A DNA stretch of 64,000 nt from JAJKJG01 sp036389455 (GTDB taxonomy: Bacteria; Pseudomonadota; Alphaproteobacteria; Rhizobiales; Beijerinckiaceae). The stretch covers positions 5,468 through 69,467 of the forward strand of contig DASVPW010000163.1 in NCBI GenBank assembly GCA_036389455.1, in the 5' to 3' direction. The notes under the pieces are model-generated. The model had not been told where the DNA came from. It did not search any database and saw only the letters and a list, made by a program, of their open reading frames with translations. The translations under genes and the position numbers were made by a program. Numbering within the stretch: position 1 is the first letter of the stretch; every line of letters begins with the position of its first letter. Shown piece by piece: positions 20,318 through 29,956 of this stretch.

Positions 20318-21769
20318 ATGGACGACACGACCCGCATCGCGGCGGCGCCTGACCGGTCCGTCCCGGAGCAGCGCAAGGAGAAGGCCGCGGTGTGGTCCAT
20401 CGTGGCGAGCGCCGCCATCACCCTCGGCAAGGGCGCGGCCGGGATCGCGACGGGGTCGCTCGCGCTGATCTCCGACGCCGCGCACAGCCTCCTCGACGTC
20501 GCCGCGACGACGATGACGTGGCTCGCGATCCGCGCCGCCCACAAGCCCGCGGACGAGGAGCACCACTACGGCCACGGCAAGGTCGAGTCGCTCGCCGCCC
20601 TGATCGAGACGGCGTTCCTGTTCGTGCTGTCGGGGGCGGTCGCCTTCGAGGGCGTGCGGCGGCTGTGGGCGAGGGAGACGGACGTGACGTTCGGCTGGGC
20701 CGCGGTCGGCGTGCTCCTCGCCTCGATCGCGATCGACGCCTGGCGCTGGCGCTCGCTCGTCCGCGTCGCCCGCGAGACCGGCAGCGAGGCGCTCGAAGCC
20801 GACGCGCTGCACTTCTCGTCCGATCTTGTCAACTCGGTGCTGGTGCTCGCGGCGCTCGGCGCCGCGGCCGCCGGCTACCCGCAGGTCGATTCGCTCGTCG
20901 CGATCGGGGTCGCGGTTTTCATCGCCGTCGCGGGCTTCCGCCTCGCCCGGCGCACGCTCGCGACGCTCCTCGACACGGCGCCGAAGGGCTTGGCCGAGCA
21001 GGTCCGTGCCCACGCCGAGGGCGTGTCCGGCGTGGTCTCGGTCGAGCGGGTGAGGGTGCGCCCGGCCGGCGGGCGGGCGATCGGCGAGGTGCTCGTCACC
21101 GTGTCGCGCACGCTGCCGCTCGAGCGCGTCGCCGCGATCAAGCAGAGGATCGCGGCGGCGGTCGCGCGGGACCTGCCGGACGCCGAGCTCACCATCACGG
21201 CGGATCCGGTCCAGCTCGACGACGAGTCGATCATGGAGCGGGTGATGCTGACCGGGGCGCGGCTGCGCGTGCCGGTCCATCACATCACGGTGCAGAACCT
21301 CGAAGGCCGGATGTCGGTGAGCTTCGACGTGGAGGTCGACGGCGCCATGAGCCTCGCCCAGGCGCACGAGGTCGCGGACCGGCTCGAGGCCGCGATCCAG
21401 GAGGAGCTGGGACCCCAGGTCGAGGTCGAGAGCCACATCGAGCCGCTCGCCGTCGGCCACCTCGAAGGCCGCGAGGCCGACGCCGCGACGGTCGCCCGCG
21501 TCGCCTCGACGCTCGCCGCCAACACCGTGGAGGGGCCGATCCGGGAGGTGCACAACGTGAGGGTCCGCGAGACCCCGTCGGGGCTCGTCGTGAACTACCA
21601 CTGCCGGGTCGATCCGGAGCTCGACGTCGCCGCCGTGCACGAGCTCGTGGACGGCCTCGAGCGCCGCGTGCGGCGCGAGCATGGTGAGATCCTGCGCGTC
21701 GTCGGTCACGCCGAGCCCCTCGGCGCCGCTGAAACCCCGCGTTGCGCCGCATGCACGGCTCGGCCATAA
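20318..21769 (+). CDS. Cation diffusion facilitator transporter with extended C-terminus
   Basis: The 483-residue inner-membrane protein is a CDF-type divalent-metal/proton antiporter. The metal-site motifs are Asp53, His56 and Asp60 (SDAAHSLLD) and His165 to Asp169 (HFSSD). Around six hydrophobic spans occupy residues 25-225. The cytoplasmic part is long, with about 250 residues holding at least two dimerisation-like repeats (ITADPVQLDDE and VESHIEPLAVGH regions), where most family members have a single domain of about 90 residues. Zn, Fe, Co or Mn export are all possible. It is followed by pepN after 30 nt. Confidence 0.92.
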   Translation: MDDTTRIAAAPDRSVPEQRKEKAAVWSIVASAAITLGKGAAGIATGSLALISDAAHSLLDVAATTMTWLAIRAAHKPADEEHHYGHGKVESLAALIETAFLFVLSGAVAFEGVRRLWARETDVTFGWAAVGVLLASIAIDAWRWRSLVRVARETGSEALEADALHFSSDLVNSVLVLAALGAAAAGYPQVDSLVAIGVAVFIAVAGFRLARRTLATLLDTAPKGLAEQVRAHAEGVSGVVSVERVRVRPAGGRAIGEVLVTVSRTLPLERVAAIKQRIAAAVARDLPDAELTITADPVQLDDESIMERVMLTGARLRVPVHHITVQNLEGRMSVSFDVEVDGAMSLAQAHEVADRLEAAIQEELGPQVEVESHIEPLAVGHLEGREADAATVARVASTLAANTVEGPIREVHNVRVRETPSGLVVNYHCRVDPELDVAAVHELVDGLERRVRREHGEILRVVGHAEPLGAAETPRCAACTARP

Positions 21770-21799
21770 GGCGGCCCAAACCCTTCCGGAACCCGGCGC

Positions 21800-24439
21800 A
21801 TGCGCACCGACACAGCCACCGTCGTCCGCCTCGAGGACTACCGCCCGAGCGACTTCCTCATCGATCGGGTGGACCTCGATATCCGGCTCCATCCGACCGA
21901 GACCCGGATCGCGGCGGACCTCGCCCTGCGGCCCAATCCGCAAGGCCAGGCGGATGCGCCGCTCGTGCTCGACGGGGACGAGCTGCAACTCGTCGCCGTC
22001 GCGATCGACGGACGGGCGCTGCCGGCGGGTGACTATGCCGCGACGCCGCAATCGCTCACTATCCTGAAGCCCCCACAACGCCCGTTCACGCTCACGGTCG
22101 AGACGCAGGTGAACCCGTCGGCGAACACCAAGCTGATGGGCCTCTACCGCTCGGGTGGCGTCTACTGCACGCAGTGCGAGGCGGAAGGGTTCCGCCGCAT
22201 CACCTATTTCCTGGACCGTCCCGACGTGCTGGCGGTCTACACCACACGGATCGAGGGCGACCGCGCGACGGAGCCGCTGCTCCTCGGCAACGGCAATCCG
22301 GTCGAAGCGGGCGAGGCCCCCGGCACGAGCCGTCACTACGCGGTCTGGCACGACCCCTTCCCGAAGCCGTCCTACCTCTTCGCGATGGTCGGCGGCGCGC
22401 TCGGCAAGGTATCGAAGACCTTCACCACCATGAGCGGCCGGAAGGTCGGGATCGCGGTCCATGTCGAGCCCGGCAAGGAGCCGCGCGCATCTTATGCGCT
22501 CGACGCTCTCGAGCGCGCGATGCGCTGGGACGAGGAGACGTTCGGGCGCGAGTACGACCTCGACGTGTTCAACGTCGTCGCCGTGTCGGACTTCAACATG
22601 GGGGCGATGGAGAACAAGGGCCTCAACATCTTCAACGACAGGTACGTGCTCGCCTCCCCCGAGACCGCGACCGACGCGGACTACGCGGCGATCGAGGCGA
22701 TCATCGCGCACGAGTACTTCCACAACTGGAGCGGCAATCGCGTCACCTGCCGCGACTGGTTCCAGCTCTGCCTCAAGGAGGGGCTGACGGTCTTCCGCGA
22801 CCAGGAATTCTCCTCCGACATGCGCTCGCGCCCGGTGCACCGCATCAGCGAGGTGAAGACCCTTCGATCACGGCAGTTCCCGGAGGACGCCGGTCCCCTC
22901 GCCCACCCGGTGCGCCCGGCGCAGTACCGTGAGATCAACAACTTCTACACGGCGACGGTCTACGAGAAGGGCGCCGAGATCGTCCGCATGCTGAAGACGC
23001 TGATCGGCGACGAGGCCTTCCGGCGCGGGATGGACCTCTACTTCGAGCGCAACGACGGCGCGGCCGCGACCGTCGAGGATTTCTTGGCAGCTTTCGCGGA
23101 CGTCACGGGCAAGGACCTGACGCATTTCGCGAAGTGGTACGAGCAGGCCGGAACGCCGCACGTCGCGGTCACGGGGCATTACGACGAGGCGAGCCGCACG
23201 TACCGGCTGGACTTCGCGCAAGGCACGCCCGCGACTCCCGGGCAGGCCGAGAAACTGCCGATGGCGATGCCCGTCGCGCTCGGCCTCGTCGCCCTCGACG
23301 GCGGCGCCATGGAGCCCCGGTGCAACCGGGTCAACCAGGACGGCGTGTTCGTCCTCGATCGCGCCGCCGACAGCATCACCTTCCACGACGTGCCGTCGCG
23401 GCCGGTGCCGTCCGTGTTCCGCGGCTTCTCGGCTCCGGTGAAAGTCTCGCTCGATCTCTCGGACGACGAGCTCCTGGCGCTCCTGCGGCACGACGGCGAC
23501 CCGTTCAACCGCTGGCAGGCCGGGCAGACGGTCGCCATGCGCTTCCTCGTGCGCGGCGCGCGCGCCGGCGGCGCGGAGGAAGGCCCCGCCGAGAGGCTCG
23601 GCGCCGCGCTCGCCGCGTTCGTCGACCGCGAGGCGCTCGCCGACCCGGCCTTCGCGGCGCTCGTGCTCACGCTTCCGAGCGAGGCCGAGATCGCCCAGGA
23701 GATCGGGACCGACGTCGATCCGGCGGCGGTGTTCGCGGCGCGCGAGGCGGCGCGGACGACCGTCGGCCGCGTGCTGACGGGACGGCTCGCGGAGCTGCTC
23801 GCGGCGCTCGCCGACGACGGGCCGTACTCGCCGGACTCGGTCAGCGCCGGGCGCCGGTCGCTGCGCCAGGCGGCGCTCCATCTCGTCGGCGCCGCCGACC
23901 CGCAGGCCGGGCTCGACCTCGCCGAGAAGGAGTACCGGGCAGCCGACAACATGACGATGCGCCTCGGGGCGCTCTCGGCCGCCTCCCTCCTACCGTCGGG
24001 CGAGCGCCGACAGGACCTCTTCGACGACTTCTACCGGACCTACGAGAGCGAGCCGCTGATCATTGACAAGTGGTTCGCGGTCCAGGCCGCCATGCCGGAG
24101 CCGGAGACGCTCGACCGCGTGAAGGGCCTGATGCGCGATCCAGCGTTCTCGCTTTCGAACCCCAACCGCGTGCGCGCGCTGATCGGCAGCTTCGCGATGG
24201 GCAACGCGACGCAGTTCCACCGGCCGGACGGCGCAGGCTACGCGTTCGTCGCGGACATCGTGCTGGAGCTCGACCCGTTGAACCCGCAGGTCGCGGCGCG
24301 GCTCCTCACGGCGTTCGGGACCTGGAAGACGGTCGAGGGCGGCCGCCGTGCCAAGGCCGAGGCCGCGCTCCGCCGCATCGCGGCGGCGCCGTCGCTGTCG
24401 CCCGACGTGAGCGACATCGTGCAGCGCTCGCTCGCCTGA
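21800..24439 (+). CDS. pepN: Aminopeptidase N (M1 family)
   Basis: The 879-residue zinc metalloprotease removes N-terminal residues from peptides in the cytoplasm. The substrate-binding GAMEN motif is at residues 268-272, the zinc site HEYFH is at 304-308 with the third ligand Glu in the following LKEGLTVFRDQE stretch. The C-terminal alpha-helical domains (DUF3458 type) complete the length expected for E. coli-type PepN. No signal peptide is present. It probably shares a transcript with the upstream transporter. Confidence 0.96.
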   Translation: MRTDTATVVRLEDYRPSDFLIDRVDLDIRLHPTETRIAADLALRPNPQGQADAPLVLDGDELQLVAVAIDGRALPAGDYAATPQSLTILKPPQRPFTLTVETQVNPSANTKLMGLYRSGGVYCTQCEAEGFRRITYFLDRPDVLAVYTTRIEGDRATEPLLLGNGNPVEAGEAPGTSRHYAVWHDPFPKPSYLFAMVGGALGKVSKTFTTMSGRKVGIAVHVEPGKEPRASYALDALERAMRWDEETFGREYDLDVFNVVAVSDFNMGAMENKGLNIFNDRYVLASPETATDADYAAIEAIIAHEYFHNWSGNRVTCRDWFQLCLKEGLTVFRDQEFSSDMRSRPVHRISEVKTLRSRQFPEDAGPLAHPVRPAQYREINNFYTATVYEKGAEIVRMLKTLIGDEAFRRGMDLYFERNDGAAATVEDFLAAFADVTGKDLTHFAKWYEQAGTPHVAVTGHYDEASRTYRLDFAQGTPATPGQAEKLPMAMPVALGLVALDGGAMEPRCNRVNQDGVFVLDRAADSITFHDVPSRPVPSVFRGFSAPVKVSLDLSDDELLALLRHDGDPFNRWQAGQTVAMRFLVRGARAGGAEEGPAERLGAALAAFVDREALADPAFAALVLTLPSEAEIAQEIGTDVDPAAVFAAREAARTTVGRVLTGRLAELLAALADDGPYSPDSVSAGRRSLRQAALHLVGAADPQAGLDLAEKEYRAADNMTMRLGALSAASLLPSGERRQDLFDDFYRTYESEPLIIDKWFAVQAAMPEPETLDRVKGLMRDPAFSLSNPNRVRALIGSFAMGNATQFHRPDGAGYAFVADIVLELDPLNPQVAARLLTAFGTWKTVEGGRRAKAEAALRRIAAAPSLSPDVSDIVQRSLA

Positions 24440-24650
24440 CTCTCACCTTCACCTATACCGAAGAGGCCAGCGATTCATCTTGCCGGCCCAGTACTCGGCC
24501 AAGCAACGCGCGTCCACGCAAAATTTTCGGGGCTGAGTCCCGCGTGCGCTGGACAAATCAGCGCTCCGTGATTCTATTGACGGTGATTCGGAGCGATGCG
24601 GCACGTCCTCCGGTCTTCTGGGCGACCGAGTTAATCCGAAAGGGCTGCGG

Positions 24651-26957
24651 ATGGCGGGGGCGGACGCCGCTTGCGTGCCTGCGCGCGCGGGCACGATCCT
24701 GGGAGTGACGCGCTCGCCGGCGCCGAGCTTCCGCCTCAGGCGGGCGGAGCCCTGGCTCCGGCTCTCGGTGCCGGCCCTTCTCGGCGTCTTCCTCGTCACG
24801 CTCGGCGTCTGCGCCTGGTTCCAGGTCGGCCACAGCCGCCGGGAGGCGCTCGCCGGCGCGGCCTCCGAGATCGACGTCGTCGCGACGCTCGCCGCGCTGG
24901 CGGCCGGCGGCGCCGGCGAGGGCGCCCCGGCGCAGGCGCGCCTCGACGCGCTCGCCCGCTCGCTCCCGCCGGGCGCGCTCGCGAACGGCCGCATGCTCCT
25001 GATCGCGAACCCGGCAGGCGACGTGCTCGCCGCTTATCCGCCGGAAAGCCCGCGACCGCGCTCCCTGGGCGACCTCCTCGGCGAAGCCCAGCCGCTCACA
25101 GTGTTCGCGGACCGCGCGGGCGTGATGCGGATCGGCCTCGCCGATCAGGCGCCGGCGCTTGCGACGGTTCGCAACCTCCACGGCTTGCCGGGGCAGATCG
25201 CGGTTGTCCACCCCGTCGACGGCGCGCTCGCCGACTGGCGCACGCGGACCGTCGGCCAGGTCTCTCTCCTCGCCGCCGCGGTGTTCGTGATCGTCGGGCT
25301 CGGCGGCGCCTATTGGCTCCAGGCGAGCCACGCGCGCGCCGCCGACGCGGTGTGCGATAAAGTCAAGCGCCGGATCGACTCGGCGCTGAGCCGCGGGCGA
25401 TGCGGATTGTGGGATTGGGACATCGCCCGCGGCCGCATCTACTGGTCGGACTCGATGTACGAGCTCCTCGGGTACGAGCGGCGCGAGGAGTTCATGTCCT
25501 TCGGCGAGGTCAACGCGCTCGTGCACGGCGACGACGGCGACCTCTACAGCCTCGCCGACCGGCTCGCGTCGTCGAAGGCCTCGGTCATCGACCACGACTT
25601 CCGCATCCGCAGCGCATCGGGAGCCTGGGTGTGGCTGCGCGCCCGCGCCGAGCTGATGCGCGAGTCCGACGACGCCGGCCAGCACCTCGTCGGCATCTCG
25701 GTTGACATCACCGACCAGCGCGCGCTCGCGGAGCATTCGGCGAAGGCCGACGCGCGCCTGCGCGACGCGGTCGACGCGATCTCGGAAGCCTTCGTGCTCT
25801 GGGACGCCGACAACCGGCTCGTCCTGTGCAACTCGAAGTTCCAGACGCTGCACGACCTCCCGCCCGACCTCGCAGTCGCAGGCAAGGACTACGCCGAGGT
25901 GATGAAGGGCTCGCAGCCGCCGGTCGTCCGGCACCGCCTTGTCAGCGAGAACGGCTGCAAGGTCGGGGCCCGCACCTTCGAGGCGCAGCTCGGCGACGGG
26001 CGCTGGCTCCAGATCAACGAGCGCCGCACCAAGGATGGCGGCTACGTCTCGGTCGGCACCGATATCACGACCCTGAAGCGCCACGAGGAGAAGCTCCTCC
26101 AGTCCGAGCGCCAGCTCATCGCCACCGTCACGGACCTGAAGAAATCGCGCCAGACGCTCGAGCTGCAGACGCAGCAGCTCGCCGACCTCGCCGAGCGCTA
26201 CCTCGAGCAGAAGGCGGATGCCGAGAGCGCCAACCGGGCGAAGTCCGAGTTCCTCGCCAACATGAGCCACGAGTTGCGCACGCCGCTCAACGCGATCCTC
26301 GGCTTCGCGGAAGTGATGCAGAGCGGCATGTTCGGCGCGCTCGGCTGCGAGAAGTACACCGAGTACTGCCGCGACATCCGCGCGAGCGGGCAGTACCTCC
26401 TCTCGGTCATCAACGACATCCTCGACATGTCGCGGATCGAGGCCGGCCGTGTGCGGCTCGCCGTGAAGCAGGTCTCGGTCGAGGCCGCGGTCGAGCGGGC
26501 CCTCAAGCTCGTCGCCGAGCGGGCAAGGGCGAAGGCGCTCGAATTCACGGTCGAGGGCCTTGCCGGCGCGACGGTGCCGGCCGACGAGCGCGCGCTGCAC
26601 CAGATCCTCGTGAACCTCCTCGACAACGCGGTGAAGTTCACGCCGCAGGGCGGTCGCATCGCGGTCAGAACCCGCTCGGCCGGCGACGCGATCAACATCT
26701 ACGTCGAGGACGGCGGGATCGGCATCCCGAGGGACGCCCTCGGCAAGCTCGGGCGTCCCTTCGAGCAGGTCGAGACCGAGTTCTCGAAGAGCCACAAAGG
26801 ATCGGGGCTCGGTCTCGCGATCGCCCGCTCCCTATCCGAACTCCACGGCGGCGGTCTGCGCATCCGCTCGCAGCAGGGCCTCGGCACCGTCGTGATGGTG
26901 CACCTCCCGCGCCACGCCGCGGCGCCGCCGCCGGAGCGCGCCGAGACGGTGCATTGA
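24651..26957 (+). CDS. PleC/DivJ-family sensor histidine kinase with PAS domains
   Basis: The 768-residue inner-membrane kinase has a transmembrane span near residues 40-60, a periplasmic sensor part, a second span near 205-225 (VSLLAAAVFVIVGLGGAYW region), two PAS regions (YWSDSMYELLGYERREEF and FVLWDADNRLVLCNSKF), a coiled coil, then the HisKA domain with His540 (NMSHELRTPLNAILGFAEVM). FGALGCEKYTEYCRDI and ILDMSRIEAG are typical of kinases that act on DivK. The N, G1 and G2 boxes (NLLDNAVKF, EDGGIGIP, GSGLGLAI) are intact. GAAAGGG lies 7 nt before the ATG. Its position beside glnE matches pleC in rhizobia as I recall it, so pleC is the likely identity; other PdhS-type kinases cannot be excluded. 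Confidence 0.88.
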   Translation: MAGADAACVPARAGTILGVTRSPAPSFRLRRAEPWLRLSVPALLGVFLVTLGVCAWFQVGHSRREALAGAASEIDVVATLAALAAGGAGEGAPAQARLDALARSLPPGALANGRMLLIANPAGDVLAAYPPESPRPRSLGDLLGEAQPLTVFADRAGVMRIGLADQAPALATVRNLHGLPGQIAVVHPVDGALADWRTRTVGQVSLLAAAVFVIVGLGGAYWLQASHARAADAVCDKVKRRIDSALSRGRCGLWDWDIARGRIYWSDSMYELLGYERREEFMSFGEVNALVHGDDGDLYSLADRLASSKASVIDHDFRIRSASGAWVWLRARAELMRESDDAGQHLVGISVDITDQRALAEHSAKADARLRDAVDAISEAFVLWDADNRLVLCNSKFQTLHDLPPDLAVAGKDYAEVMKGSQPPVVRHRLVSENGCKVGARTFEAQLGDGRWLQINERRTKDGGYVSVGTDITTLKRHEEKLLQSERQLIATVTDLKKSRQTLELQTQQLADLAERYLEQKADAESANRAKSEFLANMSHELRTPLNAILGFAEVMQSGMFGALGCEKYTEYCRDIRASGQYLLSVINDILDMSRIEAGRVRLAVKQVSVEAAVERALKLVAERARAKALEFTVEGLAGATVPADERALHQILVNLLDNAVKFTPQGGRIAVRTRSAGDAINIYVEDGGIGIPRDALGKLGRPFEQVETEFSKSHKGSGLGLAIARSLSELHGGGLRIRSQQGLGTVVMVHLPRHAAAPPPERAETVH

Positions 26958-26958
26958 T

Positions 26959-29946
26959 TCACCTCTCCCGGAGGGAGAGGTGGTCGAGCGTGCGCGAAAA
27001 GATCGCCCGCACCTCGCCCCGCGTCCTGTTCATGTGGTCGAGCAGCACCTTTGCGTCGGGCAAGCCCGCCACCGCCGCGAGCCGCTGCAGGATCGCGGGA
27101 GGCACCGCGGCGGCGTCGAAGGGGCCTTCGATCGCGAGCCGCTGCCACTGGAACACGCCCGTGAACAGCGCATGCGCCTCGGCCAGCGTGCGCGCGTCCC
27201 GCTCGGCCAAGAGGCCGAGCCGGCCCGCCTCCGACAGCACCGCGCGGGTCGGCCGGCCGACGAGGGACGGGTGCTCGGCGCCGCGGGCGAGGACGAGGGC
27301 CTGCGCGACGAAATCGAGGTCGGTAAGGCCGCCTGTCGCGAGCTTCAGGTCCCAGGGATCCCCGTCGCCCTTCTCCCTGGCGATCAGGTCGCGCATGGCG
27401 CGCACCTCGGCTGCGACCTTCTCAGGCTCGCGCCGGCAGCCGACGATGTCGGCGATGGCCTTGGCGACCTCGCGGCCGAACGCCTCGTCGCCGCCGATCA
27501 CGCGGGCGCGGGTGAGCGCCATGTGCTCCCACAGCTCCGCCTCGCTGCGCTCGTAGGCGATGAAACCCTTGAATTGCGCCGCGAGCGGGCTCTTGCCGCC
27601 GTGCGGGCGAAGGCGGAGATCCACCTCGTAGAGCCGCCCGCGGCGGGTCGGGGCGGTGAGCGCCGAGACGAGGCGTTGCGTGAGGCGCGTGTAGTAGACG
27701 ACGGCGTCGAGCCGGCGCGGGCCTGAGCTCTCGCGCCGCGCCTCGTCGAAATCGTAGAGGACCACGAGGTCGAGGTCGGAATCGGCCGTCAGCTCCCGCG
27801 AGCCGAGACGGCCGAGGCCGACGACGGCGAGGCGCCCGCCCGGAACGCTGCCGTGCTCCGTCTCGAATTCCTTCAGCACCGCCTCGAGGGTCGCGCGGAT
27901 CACCGCGTCGGCGATGGCGGCGTAGGCCTGGCCTGCCTGGTCGGGAGAGAACACGCCTGAGAGGAGCCGCGCACCCGCCAGAAAACGGATCTGCCGCGCG
28001 GCGTCGCGGGCGCGGTCCAAAAAGTCCTCGAAGTGGGCGGGGCTGCCGATGAGCCCGCGCACGCGGCCCTCGATGCGGCGCTCGTCGGTGACCGGCTCGC
28101 TGAAGGTCGGATCGATGATGGTGTCGAGGACGTGCGGGCTCTGCGCGACCGCGTCGGCAAGCCGCGGCGCCGTGCCGAGGAGATCGGCGAAGAGGAGGCG
28201 CAGGCGGTCGTGCGACTGCAGGATCGTCATCAGCTCGACGGCCGCCGGCATGCGCCCGAAGGCGCGGTCGAGGGCGGCGAGCGCCGCGTCCGGGTCCGCC
28301 GTCCCGCCGAGCGCCGCGAGCAGGGCCGGGACGAGCTCGGTCAGGACTTCTCTGGCGCGCGGGCTCGTCACGGCCGGGCGGCGGCCGAAGTGCCAGCCGC
28401 GCACGGTCTCGGCCGCGCGCTCCGGCTCCCTGAAGCCGAGGCGGCGGAGCGTCGCGAGGGTCTCGGGGTCATCCGTCGTGCCGGTGAAGACGAGATTGCC
28501 GACCTCCGAGGTCAGCTCCGGCCCTTCCTCGAACAGGAGGGCGTAGTGAGCCTGCACGCGGCCGGCGTGCCGGCACAGCACGGTCTCGAACGCCTTGAGG
28601 CTCGGGAAGCCGCAGAACTTCGCGAAGCCCTTGAGGGTATCCGGATCGGACGGCAGGCGCTGCGTCTGCTCGTCGGCGACCATCTGGAGGCGATGTTCGA
28701 CCGAGCGCAGGAAGCGATAAGACGCGGCGAGTTCGTCGCGCGCCTTCGCGGTAATCCAGCCCTCGTCATGGAGCGCCGCGAGCATGTCGAGGGTACGCCT
28801 CCCGCGCAAGGCCGGGCGGCGGCCGCCGAACACGAGCTGCTGCGTCTGCACGAAGAACTCGATCTCGCGGATGCCGCCGCGCCCGAGCTTGATGTCGTGG
28901 CCCGCGACCGCGATGCGGTCATGGCCGCGCACGGCGTGGATCTGCCGCTTCATGGCGTGCACGTCGGCGATCGAGGCGAAGTCGAAGTACTTGCGCCAGA
29001 TGAACGGCGTGAGGTCGGCGAGGAAGCGCTCGCCGAGGGCGATGTCGCCGGCGATCGGGCGGGCCTTGATGAGGGCCGCGCGCTCCCAGTTCTGGCCGAC
29101 GGTCTCGTAGTACGTGTAGGCGGAGGCGAGCGACACCGCGGTCGGGGTCGAGCCGGGATCGGGGCGCAGGCGGTAGTCGACCCGGTGCACGTAGCCGTCC
29201 GCCGTGCGCTCCTGGAGGAGCCGCGCGAGCTCCTTGGCGACCCGGGTGTAGAAGGTCGTCGGCTCGACGCCGTCGGCGAGCGGCGCCGCGGCGGCGTCGA
29301 AGAACACGACGAGGTCGATGTCGCTCGAGTAGTTCAGCTCGCCGGCGCCGTGCTTGCCGAGGGCCAGGATCACGAAGCCCGAGCCGCGTCCGGGATCGTC
29401 GGGATCGGGGAGCGCGATCTTGCCGCTCGCCACGGCCTCGGCGAGGACGACGCCGAGCGCGCCCTGCACCGACGCGTCGGCGAAAGCGGTGAGCGCGCCC
29501 GTGACCTCGTCGACGCTCCAGAGGCCGCCGACGTCGGCGAGACCGACTAGGAGCGCGTGCGCGGCGCGGTTCCGCCGCAGCTCGCGCACGACCGCATCGC
29601 GGGCGGTTTCCTGGGCCGCGAAACGCCGCGCGACGCCGCGCTGGCGCTCGACGATCGAGCGGTGCGCCTCCTCCGGAGCGGCGGTCGCGAGACGATGGAG
29701 CCGCGCCGGGTCCTGGAACGCAAGCCGCCAAAGGAAGGGGGAATGGTCGGCGAGCGCCGTGACGAGGTCGAAGAAGGGACCTCCGCGCAGAAGCTCCGCG
29801 AGCCCGCCCGCCTCCGGCTCGCTCCCGACCCGCGCGACAAGATCGGCGAGCCTCGCCTTCGCGCGCTTGCGGTCGCGGGGGGACGGCGCCTTCGCGATGC
29901 GCGCGGCGAGCGGGCGCGTGTCCGTGGTCGAGGTGGAGTCGTTCAC
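26959..29946 (-). CDS. glnE: Bifunctional glutamine synthetase adenylyltransferase/deadenylase
   Basis: The 995-residue enzyme adds AMP to, or removes it from, glutamine synthetase in response to PII and nitrogen state. The two nucleotidyltransferase domains each have their metal-binding acidic pair: YSSDIDLVVFFD in the N-terminal deadenylase half and TADSDLDLVVLYDFD in the C-terminal adenylyltransferase half, with the RLRPDPGSTPTA and LRLRPHGGKSPLA partner motifs. The GTG at 29946 is preferred since it lies 10 nt after the kinase stop; an earlier GTG at 29988 would overlap the kinase. The last residues (HLSLRER) come from a repeat hairpin. Confidence 0.95.
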   Translation of the reverse strand: MNDSTSTTDTRPLAARIAKAPSPRDRKRAKARLADLVARVGSEPEAGGLAELLRGGPFFDLVTALADHSPFLWRLAFQDPARLHRLATAAPEEAHRSIVERQRGVARRFAAQETARDAVVRELRRNRAAHALLVGLADVGGLWSVDEVTGALTAFADASVQGALGVVLAEAVASGKIALPDPDDPGRGSGFVILALGKHGAGELNYSSDIDLVVFFDAAAAPLADGVEPTTFYTRVAKELARLLQERTADGYVHRVDYRLRPDPGSTPTAVSLASAYTYYETVGQNWERAALIKARPIAGDIALGERFLADLTPFIWRKYFDFASIADVHAMKRQIHAVRGHDRIAVAGHDIKLGRGGIREIEFFVQTQQLVFGGRRPALRGRRTLDMLAALHDEGWITAKARDELAASYRFLRSVEHRLQMVADEQTQRLPSDPDTLKGFAKFCGFPSLKAFETVLCRHAGRVQAHYALLFEEGPELTSEVGNLVFTGTTDDPETLATLRRLGFREPERAAETVRGWHFGRRPAVTSPRAREVLTELVPALLAALGGTADPDAALAALDRAFGRMPAAVELMTILQSHDRLRLLFADLLGTAPRLADAVAQSPHVLDTIIDPTFSEPVTDERRIEGRVRGLIGSPAHFEDFLDRARDAARQIRFLAGARLLSGVFSPDQAGQAYAAIADAVIRATLEAVLKEFETEHGSVPGGRLAVVGLGRLGSRELTADSDLDLVVLYDFDEARRESSGPRRLDAVVYYTRLTQRLVSALTAPTRRGRLYEVDLRLRPHGGKSPLAAQFKGFIAYERSEAELWEHMALTRARVIGGDEAFGREVAKAIADIVGCRREPEKVAAEVRAMRDLIAREKGDGDPWDLKLATGGLTDLDFVAQALVLARGAEHPSLVGRPTRAVLSEAGRLGLLAERDARTLAEAHALFTGVFQWQRLAIEGPFDAAAVPPAILQRLAAVAGLPDAKVLLDHMNRTRGEVRAIFSRTLDHLSLRER
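26960..26982. repeat. REP-type hairpin forming the end of glnE and separating it from the kinase gene
   Basis: CACCTCTCCCGGAGGGAGAG plus GTG is a perfect 10-bp stem with a 3-nt loop. It starts 3 bp after the stop of the histidine kinase gene at 26957 and includes the glnE stop on the other strand, so it can end both convergent transcripts. There is no T-tract. It codes for the last residues of GlnE (SLRER). Confidence 0.7.
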
Positions 29947-29956
29947 CGGGCGAGGG

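Noticed and set aside
19796..22840. An open frame of over 1000 residues running into the PfkB gene from the right on the minus strand
   Set aside because: Only its last 303 residues are a real protein. The rest is the complement of glyoxalase, transporter and aminopeptidase genes and shows no family motif.
24577..24605. TTGACG as a -35 box for the PleC-like kinase gene
   Set aside because: No acceptable -10 hexamer is found 15-19 bp downstream (GGCACG at the expected place), so I did not call a promoter.
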